Assembly (NCBI GenBank): GCA_949825025.1
Contig: OX463778.1
Location: 37,196,571 to 37,260,570, forward strand
Length of the DNA stretch: 64,000 nucleotides
DNA from: Siphlonurus alternatus
Taxonomy: Eukaryota > Arthropoda > Insecta > Ephemeroptera > Siphlonuridae
Direction of reading: 5' to 3'
In this document: piece by piece, positions 54,175-64,000 of the stretch
Layout of the letters: every line of letters starts with the position of its first letter
How positions within the stretch are numbered: the stretch's first letter is position 1
The notes under the pieces: generated by a model
The model's database searches: none
Told to the model about the DNA's origin: nothing
What the model saw: the letters and a program-made list of their open reading frames with translations, nothing else
Made by a program: the position numbers and the translations under genes

Positions 54175-57100
54175 ATTAACTCAATTTTGTTATTTTCAAT
54201 TTTATTGCAAAAGAGTTGCAGTGAAATTGCTTTTATGTTTTCAACTGCTGAAATTGAATGTATTTGAATAGGTATAAAATCGAATGAGAAAATAGCACCC
54301 TATCATATTTTTTTATTGATTTTTTAAGCGAACATTTGCAACTAAACGCATTCATTTCCGTATATTGGAGTCGTTTTCTAACAGATTCTGTACTCCACGA
54401 AATTTATTTAATTTCCCGTTTAATGTTATTTTTACCATTACTATTTTTTATTGTTATTTATTTATTTTTTTTTTTGCAAATTATGATTTTTTGCGATCGT
54501 GAGCATTGTCGTATGTTTGTTATTTTTAGATTTAGAATATTTTAAAATAGAGTAAATAATAATGTGATGTATGCAATATCATATTGATTTTCTTATATAT
54601 ATTATATAGATCTATATATGAGAGCAATCACCAACAAAATTTGTAAATATATTTATAAAGCAAACAAATCAAATTAGTAGTACAATATTTATTTAGTTCT
54701 TCATGACAAAACAGAAAGTTGATAAATTTAATAACAAGCAATAACATGTTAATAGATTAAATATTTGCTAGTGGTTAAATCTTGTTTCATGTTTGATATT
54801 GTACAACAATTTGTGTAATTAAATTTTTATTATTATTATAAAACTCAGTTTGCCACAATTTTTTGTTATTTAAATTTCGTCTCACTAGATTGGTGATGTA
54901 TATAAGTATACACATATAAACAACATCATTATAACTGTAGTTACATTTTGTTTTGCTTAAGAGTAGTGATGAATTTTTACAATGGTTTCATATATAAAAT
55001 GAGCTTACAGCTTACATATTATTATATACGAAAGAAAGTGAGACAAAAATAAACATGTTTTGGTATGCATATTAAGTTTGTGTAATTCTTGTCGTTTGTA
55101 TATATAAGAATGGTAGTAATAATAATATAATAGTAAAAGAGAGTGTAATGCAAATGTAACTATATTTTTTAAAAATATTATATGTTATGTTGTATGTAAT
55201 ATCATTATGTTGAGTGGTAACAACATGTTATTTGAATTTACTGCAATGGTCTCGTGAGAACACCGCTGTGACGTGTGAGCTTGCCTCCCTGTATGATAAG
55301 ATTTCTTAATTAGACTGCTTAATTAACAGTGCTTACGTTCTCTCCCTGCTAACTCTCTCAAACTCGTAACCACTTTATTAAATCGTTATAATTGTATAAG
55401 GTTTCATTAACTGTGTTATAGCATTACAAAAATGAACTAAAATGAAAAAAAATATAAATATATTTCTTGCATTATGTATATCTTCACTTTGTTCCTCTTA
55501 CCCACTCTCACGGTTGTGGTCTAGCTACCTTACTGTATATACGTACTGCGTGAAATTCAGATTCATAATAAAGATTCCTCAGTAAGGCAGTATTTGCTTT
55601 ATTAAGAGTTTATTTTTTAACGACACATAATTTTTTTTACTCTGCTGTCGTTTTTTGTGAATCAACTTTCTCTCTTAACTAGTTAATTGGAATCGCGATG
55701 ATAGCAAGGAATGGCAAGGAATAAATATAAAGTAATTAAAACTGTCAAAGCATCGGTAATATCGTGCTATACATCGTGTATAATAGTCTCCGTTCTTCAA
55801 GATGAACGTGTTCAATGAAAAAGTAACCACCCAGGTGTCATGTCAATATCTATCTTAATTCTTTGAAATTTGGCTATTCCAATTCCGTTTAAATGTAAAA
55901 TGTACTGTAGAACGTCATGCCTCTTAATATTTAGCTACTGTACGTTCCATTGTAAAAAACCGCCTCTTGCTTGTAAAGCCACCGACCTCATGACGTCATT
56001 CACTGCCGTAAAACGAGAGAATTACTCTAATTTTGTAGTCAAAAATATAATGGGGGTTTGATTAAAATTATTTGAACATTTCAAAGAAACTAGTTAGCTC
56101 TTTATTATAATAATATTATCCTCAGATTACATTTATTCTATAATTAAACTAATTTTATATAATAATATATATATATATATATTTTTTTAGATATTTATTT
56201 TATATTCATGATCAAACCAGCAGCCAATTAGCTTGAAAGTGTACTTGAGGGTTTCTTTGTTGAATCTAAAGAACCATATAATTAGTTGGACTGTTCTATA
56301 CTGCTGGTAAACATAAAAAATCGTCGTCGTGACAAGCTCTCACCAGTGCTCACTGCAAACTATGTATTTATGCATGATAAAAGTCTGCTCGGACCAGTGC
56401 TTTTGGACACAAAATTAATCCATCCCTTGAAGCTTTCAAATGAATTTGTTTTATATATATGAGCTATTTAAGCTTGATTAAATTTAAAGTTACTTTATTT
56501 TTATCTCTACGTATTATATAATTAAAATATAATATGTAAAGACAAAATAATTGTGTAGCTCTTTGTTCAATATAGGATTAGAATATGTTGATGACAGTAA
56601 TTAAAATTCTCTAACAAGTTTATACTAATACAATTATGTCTTAATTTTCCGTTTTCGTGTTCATTGAATTCAAAATTATATGTACTGACAGGGTCTTTTA
56701 TAAGAATGCCATCATTATATTCATTATCTATATAGTTCTAACTCAAAAATTTATTTAATTTACAGTATTTGCAATACTATAAATTCTCATTTTATACGTT
56801 AAAATTGAAATTAACACAGAAAATGTACAACGAAATTGCTTTTACTTGAAACTTGCTATTCAATAGAAATTCGGTGATAAACGCAGGAAGAATGTGATGT
56901 GTAATGTAGTTGCATTATGAGTTCTATAAATTGAATTCTTAAAATATTCCTCTTCTTATTTATGTATTTGTGTTTTTTTACTGCAGCACCTTGTTTATTT
57001 TATTCGTAAACGGAGAAAAATTAAAATATAAGGGAAAAACGATAGTAAATTCTTGGATATTCTGTTTACTGACTTAACTTGATTGTGCTCTTTTACAATT

Positions 57101-58735
57101 TATCACCATTTCTTTGTAAAATTAAAAAAAAAGTCTTTAATTATGCTCACAAGTATCTAAAGATTAAGTATAGTTTATATAACATGTATTTGTAAATATT
57201 TTGATATTTAGATTAACATAAATCACATGTTTAATGCCAAGATGTCATTTAAGTCTTGTCTACTCTTGGGAATCTGCTGCATATATATTACATCTTATAA
57301 ATCCTCTTTGAGCCTCTTACACAAATCTAGGTCGACATATATACAGGTAAGACAGGTGAGCATGCTATTCAGTCTGTTATATTATAGAAGTAGAAGCCTG
57401 TTTTAGATTTATATAGTTGTACATATAGTCTTATGTCGAACTTGTTGTAATTGTTTGTTACACCGCACAGATCTCTCATTGAATTACTCGTTTTAATATA
57501 ATACATTATATATGTACCTAAGTTACTACCGTATTTATTTACATTATGTATAGAAGGTATATATTATATTATGTTAAAATTTGCAACGTAAGTATAGACA
57601 CTATGTATGTAGTAGAAGGCAAATATTATAAAGTCAGAAAGACTATGTCTTTGTAAATCTCATGGGAGTATATATATGCAATACAGGAAAACTTACTTTG
57701 CATTTTCTTGAATCAAACATCAGTATTGAAGAATAGTAAAACAAGCCTTATACACATAAAAAGACAAAATTATGTTATAGGATGAAAGTTATACAACTGT
57801 CTCTGACATCTGAATATATATAGTTGACATTTTTCTGACTTTCATCTGGTGATATATGCAAACAAGACTGCTACTTATAAACATATTTATGTATAGTATT
57901 CATAAGGGCTGTTAACGTCATCTTAGTTATAACTTAAAGGATGATCTTTTTCTTAGCTGACGTATTATATATTATATATGTAATCAATATTAATATAAAA
58001 TAAATAGTGGAGAGTTTAAACATTTATTTTAGAAATTTTAACATTAAAGGTAAAATTTATTTTAACTGTCGAAATATTGTGTTATAATAATAATATTTTT
58101 ACCCGATAAGTACGACATTTCTGTAATTTGTGATATTTAAAACAGTATAAAAATCAAATCCTTGTCGTTATATTTTAAACTTTTTAAAGTTTTAATTTTT
58201 AATTATTTTTTTTTAATTTAAATTAAGAATAAAAAGCTTACTACTTTAATTATTAAAGTCGTTAAAAATCTTTGGAACATCGCGTTTGTTACAGAACCCC
58301 TAGAAAATATTTTCTTGTAAACAATAAACATTATTTGATATTGTAATAATGTATTATGGTATTTTCCCGACCCGGTTGTTTGTTGTCGCAGAGTGCTATT
58401 CTATTCCCTTTGTGCATTACCTTTCGCTGGGCTACACATTATCATGCTACTGTGTATTATATTTCCTTTGCTGGCTGGCGTCCACCTCGACTTATTTCCT
58501 TAATTTAGCTAAGAGATAAAATGTCGTTGGCTTTAGATTTATGCTGCAACACGAAACATTATTATATACGTAACTTTTACCTAACTTCTGCCTTTTCAAT
58601 GTGTTTAGTGCCATATAATATAAGCTAAAAGGTTTTGAAGGCAAAAACACCAAAGACTTTACACACGTGACTTTGAAATGAGGATCCTAATTCTAAAGTT
58701 TTTCATGAAACAAACTCCCTAAATACCATGAATAT
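53427..58735. other. AT-rich sequence, no gene seen
   Basis: I found no exon, RNA gene or long ORF on either strand. The only structured parts are a slightly G+C-richer patch at 53560-53870 and the (AG)n tract at 54085-54171. Confidence 0.5.
54085..54171. repeat. (AG)n microsatellite
   Basis: About 43 AG units, preceded by a run of G. Confidence 0.95.
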
Positions 58736-59104
58736 TGCACAATAGACAATAATGGTTGTATTTCCTTATTTCATAATTCGAGAATATATACATAAAATTA
58801 TGCTTTTCTGATTTTTCCGATTTTTCGGAGTGCGGGAACTAATTTAAAAAATATATATATTTAAAATATCTTAATTAGGGTGGTATGTACAACCTGACGG
58901 GACAGCCGTGAGGTCATCAATAGCCAATCACATCGTGAGAAAATGACGTCATGGTTGTCCCATCAGGTGTACCACCCTAATTAAGATATTTTAAATATTT
59001 TTTTAAAATTGTTTCCCGCACTCCAAAAAATCTGAAAAAATTATTTTTATGTATATTTTCTAATTATGAATTAAAAAAATGCAACCATTATTGTCTGTTT
59101 GCAC
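58736..59104. mobile_element. Hairpin element, 369 bp
   Basis: Outer ends GACAATAATGGTTG and the complement. The arms of about 160 bases include AGTGCGGGAAC and TTAATTAGGGTGGTA with their partners. The unpaired centre holds AGCCAATCACATCGTGAG and ATGACGTCAT. There is no ORF. Confidence 0.7.
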
Positions 59105-60349
59105 TTGTTTTATATTTTCTGTGTGCAATATAAATTATTATTATACGATGTTAAAGACAGCATAAGAAATCAAGATATTTCAACATTAATATTTAATTAA
59201 TTTTAAGGTATGTTTTTTTTTAATGCAATGTTTGAAAAATTGTCTTAAAAAGTAATTTATTCTTGGATTTGAAAAGTTATTAAATGCTGAGCATCACACT
59301 AATGATGATAATCTTATCCCCAAGCCATGTTCTGTTTTTACAGACTTGTGGAAAAGTCGAGCGTTCAGAATGTTGCGAGTGGAGCAGATCGCTGTCGCTC
59401 TCTTGAAGTTATTAGGGCAAGGCGGTAGGAAATAATTATCAGACACGATGTGACTGGCGTAGTTGTGACGCGAGACGAAGCAAAACATTTTAGAGATGTT
59501 CGATATAATTTATATTAATGAGCGTGATTCACGAAAGATGTGTACAAAAAGATATCCAGGCTTCTCACTATATATTATAACCATGACACGGTTATAGCAA
59601 CAGCTAACCAACAGCGGTTAGCGAGGAACCTACCTGAATATTATCTTCCTTTTTGAATCGTGTCTATTTTCGTGCGTGTAGAAAAAGTTATTTAGGAAAG
59701 TTTGATGGTATTTAGACCATGTTGATGGGCAAGATAACCCTGTTAAATTCTTCATTTTATAAATTATTATAGATTGTAGTTACCTGGTATACGACATGAA
59801 ATAGTTTTATATATTATGGAAGTAAGTTATATACTATAAAATAAAAAAGTAATAATTATTACATCAATCTATCACATATCTATATTATATCTGTACATTT
59901 TGTTGTTATTATTATTAATTATACATACCGGTACTCTGCTGGATCATATATAGAATTACACGATCATTTTCACATACGTCTATATCTTATAAATTTGAAG
60001 ATTTTATAATTTAAATAAGGCTTCATAAAAAAAAAAAAAATGCTGACTCGAAGTTTTTGTTCCTTTGTAACCAACTTTACAAAACGCTGACAATGAATGT
60101 CCCTATCTTTGCCGCTGTTGCAATAGTTTTATTTTATAATACAAGCTGGAAGTCTTTATCGTAAATATTTTTTGTGTGAAATTATGTACTAAACTTGTAT
60201 ACAGTATGTTTTCTGTGAAATGCTTTCTAGAAATCCTTTGATCACCGTGTTCATCGCATTATTATTCTTAAAACAATGTATAAAAAGTGTTGTAATAGCT
60301 CCCATGCAGTATCTTCTTCCATGGGGATAAGCAAAAAAACTTACTCCTA

Positions 60350-60353
<4 letters not shown>

Positions 60354-60424
<71 letters not shown>

Positions 60425-60433
60425 ACTCTCTCT

Positions 60434-60510
<77 letters not shown>
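60354..60510. repeat. (TC)n then (TA)n compound microsatellite
   Basis: About 33 TC units (60354-60419), a short spacer, then about 36 TA units (60438-60510). Confidence 0.95.
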
Positions 60511-60511
<1 letters not shown>

Positions 60512-61763
60512 TTCATTCTCCGACTCGTATTCTAAAGAAAAAGAAAGAGAGAGAGAGAAGCACCTGAGAACGACAGACGGGTGAGGGATGGAGAGGCAGC
60601 ACCCCCCATGTGTAGAAACAGACTCTCTTGCAAGAGCAGAGGTGGAGGCGAGACTTCTGTGGTGGTGGCGGTGATGTTGGCGGCGGCAAATTGAATGTTA
60701 TTGTTTGACTGGAGGAGAGGGTAGAGAAAAGCAGTAGCACGCAAGCAGGCGTATATAGTAAGCCATTGAAGAACGTTTTGCAAGCAGACTGCTCTTGGCA
60801 ATTTTCACCACACAAACTCCTCGCATACACGGTGTGTTCACAAAGTTCCTGGTGAGCTTGACATTGGAAATCTGCTGGCTTGGCTGTAGACTGCTGCTTG
60901 CCAACCTCTCTCTCACCTCATCGTCTACTTTTATATACCCCCATCACTTTCTCGCAGTGTTTTAATATTAGTGAGAGTTGAAACTGCAAACGTTTAATAT
61001 ATCAAGTAAAAAGAATAAAGTTAGAGGAAAATTTGTTCCACGACTCAACAAACCAGCCAAGAGCAGCTCTGAAACTCAACTCTCGCGCTCTCTTCTACTC
61101 TAAAATATGATCCATTTTTGTGATTAAAACGCGGTTCTTAGAAATTCACTCATCCTCGTATATAAGTCATATGCATTATTAAACGAACAAACGTTTTGAT
61201 AATTATTTTCGGTTTATTTTAATAAAAAAATGAAGTTATGAATAAATATCACAGTGCTATTTTTTTTAGATGATAAATTAATTATGAGAAATGAAACATT
61301 TAAAAATGTTTTATATACCTTAAATTTAAATTATAATTTTAAGTAAAGTAATAGAAAGTTTTAATAAAAACAACGATGACTTATATTCCAATGTATAGTT
61401 CTTATTCCTAATAATATAATATATGTAATAAAACTGATCACGGCTCATTTAAAACCACCCTTTCCTCTAATATAATGCTTTATACAGTATACTTGCCTTC
61501 TTTTGTGGTTAGATCTTTTGCTTTCTCTCTGTGAGCTTTGTGTTTGCTATATTTCCATCGCTCGGCAAGCAAGTTTGTTTACACCTGAAGCTCCCTTGTC
61601 CCTCAGATAGAAAGAGCAAGATAGATCACGTCAGCGGGCGGCTGTTCCCTCTGCTCCGCGCCAATAACGAGTGGCAGACGGATGGACAGCGCTGCTCTCA
61701 ACAATCTTGCCGCCACACCTGGCTGGCCAACAATTGTTTCGTCACGAGCTTCTCCCTTCTCCC

Positions 61764-61868
<105 letters not shown>

Positions 61869-62257
61869 TTGATGTCTAGTCGTTACTTACTATCTTTATT
61901 ACCACTGCAGCATCACACTGTCTTAAATGAAATATTTATACTGATATGTCTAGCGCACACATATACCTTTAATTTATTATACATAAAAAACAGTCAAATT
62001 CCCTAAAAAGATGTTGTTCAATTGTCGTTAATGTCACTGGCTCACAAAAAACTCGGTAAATATTTAAAAAAATAATATTTAGTTTTGTATTTAATATTTA
62101 ATTTAAATGTAAAATTGTTTTTATCATTTGCAATTTTGAATATCATAAATAAAAATTATACGCTGAAGGCTTGAGAATACAATAATGTCATTGCTGTAGT
62201 ATCGTTGGTGTATTCACCATGCATGGGGTGTGACAAACCTCGTTCTCCATTAAACTC

Positions 62258-62430
<173 letters not shown>

Positions 62431-62908
62431 CCTTTCCTCTCACTGCCAAGTCGCGTCCCCAATCGCGCAACCAAACTGAGCTCGAGAACCAGTGGGAAGG
62501 AATCAGCATTTCTGATGTCTACCTTGCAAGTAAAGCGAGTAGCATCTCCCAGCCCCTTGGGTATAGACTACCTTTTAGAACTTTCTGCACTGCACGTTGC
62601 AAACTGTACAGATGCTGTCTCGAATCTCAAACTAAATTTAGTTTTTATTTTATTATGATTGGGTCGATTTTCGTTTTTGAAGAGGGATATTTTGTATCAG
62701 ATTCTATAATTTTAAGCCATAATAACGTGTTTTGGCTTTCGCCTACACATTTTTCTTTATTTAATTTTTGTTTTCATTAATTAATATCATTGTTTTCATA
62801 AACTTTTCTACTTTTGTACAACATACGAAATCTTTACAAATTTTTAATTTCAATAATCCCAGTTAAATTTCTTGGTTATAAATACAGTTTCAAACCCGAA
62901 TTATAGAA

Positions 62909-63012
62909 TGATAGACAGCAAAGTTCAAATTCTTACTCTTTAACGTTGGTTGAAGTGATATGATAGACAGCAAGGTTCAAATTCTTACTCTTTAACGTTG
63001 GTTGAAGTGATA
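62909..63012. repeat. Tandem duplication of a 52-bp unit
   Basis: TGATAGACAGCAAAGTTCAA and TGATAGACAGCAAGGTTCAA begin two adjacent copies that otherwise differ by little or nothing. The duplication is recent. Confidence 0.9.
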
Positions 63013-63310
63013 TGAATGCTTTATAACTGATGCGGTAGTGCTCATAAGTAATTCATCGTGCTGGCTGGTAATGGCTGAGATGGTGTTGTAGAGAGAGGGT
63101 CATACAGTACGAGTTTACGTGCTAGTGCTAGCCGGGCTTTTAGAACTGCTCTTTGCCGTGCGTTAGGCAAACAGGTGTACAAGGAAAGTGTTGCTATTTA
63201 TGTGCAGAGCTTACTGAGAAATTTAACAAGAAACTGCGCGCTATACAGATCGATGCAAAAAGAAAATCGTTATTTTTTTAATCTCTTTTAAATCTACTTT
63301 ACCTGTGTGT

Positions 63311-63315
<5 letters not shown>

Positions 63316-63358
<43 letters not shown>
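63316..63358. repeat. (TA)n microsatellite
   Basis: About 21 TA units. Confidence 0.95.
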
Positions 63359-63362
<4 letters not shown>

Positions 63363-63629
63363 CATAACACGTTTTGTTTTACTGGATTTTATTTTTTTAA
63401 TTCTAGTGTAAATTTTTGTTAAAAAATATAATATATGTGATGAATTGTTATAATTGAAGTTTCTCATTTTTCAGCATTTACAAATATTATTTTAAGTACA
63501 ATATAAAATTCGAAGCAGATGAAATAACATACACTTTACCTAATCTGTTACCATTATATAGTATACAGTATAAATAAAATGATAAATATTCTGTCGATTC
63601 GCCAAATCTTGTTTTGTTATTCAAATTGT

Positions 63630-63633
<4 letters not shown>

Positions 63634-63674
<41 letters not shown>
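63634..63674. repeat. (GA)n microsatellite
   Basis: About 20 GA units. The short open frame crossing it is an artefact. Confidence 0.95.
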
Positions 63675-63679
<5 letters not shown>

Positions 63680-64000
63680 AAGTGGAAAAAACTACACTAT
63701 TGATCTTTATGCATTAGTTATTTATTTGAGTTTTCTTGTTTTTTTGTTTTCCTTTGTACTTTTTATTTTGTGATGCTAAGGGAGACAAAAGTAAAAGTTT
63801 GTATTGAATAAATAATTTACAACATGAATATGTAACAGTTTTTGTATGTTTAAGCAAGGACTATAATAGTCCAGTAAATCTGCTATTTTCTTCACTTATT
63901 ATTTTATTTTGTGTGTGTGTGTAGTTGAACGTCAAGTTCTCGGTGAGTAAAAACGAATCAAATTAAGTTGTAAATTTTCGAGTTAAAAATATTCAATCTG

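Overview
This is a stretch of animal nuclear genome. It has spliced genes with GT-AG introns and conserved animal housekeeping proteins. It is AT-rich and loaded with microsatellites and transposon debris. The SPCS1 and ceramide synthase sequences read as protostome, and the SPCS1 hydrophobic core looks arthropod-like. Long (TC)n and (TA)n tracts would fit a crustacean, but I cannot fix the species.

Four host genes can be reconstructed exon by exon. (1) Bases 2135-6074 (+) encode a 698-residue Ser/Pro-rich protein that I do not recognise, with a coding minisatellite. (2) Bases 9666-29163 (+) encode a complete ceramide synthase of 377 residues in eight coding exons. Its last intron is 11 kb and holds a full-length LINE. 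(3) Bases 31569-39569 (-) encode SPCS1, the small subunit of signal peptidase, complete at 97 residues in four exons. (4) From 39793 (+) come the first twelve exons of PSMD1/Rpn2 of the 26S proteasome, about 631 residues. The C-terminal third is not visible in the remaining 16 kb. SPCS1 and PSMD1 are head to head with 223 bp between their start codons. The host genes are housekeeping genes of different processes (ER lipid synthesis, ER protein processing, protein degradation) and do not form a pathway.

Most of the rest is mobile DNA. There are three non-LTR retrotransposons. The first, at about 18.1-22.9 kb, is notable because its first ORF carries a macro (ADP-ribose hydrolase type) domain with apparently intact catalytic residues. 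There are three SINEs. Two have different RNA polymerase III heads (tRNA-like and 5S rRNA-like) on the same body, and a third has a 5S head on another body. A 1.8-kb Mutator-like element with minisatellite inverted repeats, a 9-bp target duplication and a transposase-derived exon lies in an SPCS1 intron. There are also about nine hairpin elements bounded by TTAA, two hAT-like MITEs with 7-8 bp duplications, a 1.2-kb giant hairpin and many smaller foldbacks.

From 51.3 kb to the end I see no convincing gene: AT-rich sequence, a few foldbacks, a G+C-richer patch near 60.6-60.9 kb and very long (TC)n tracts.
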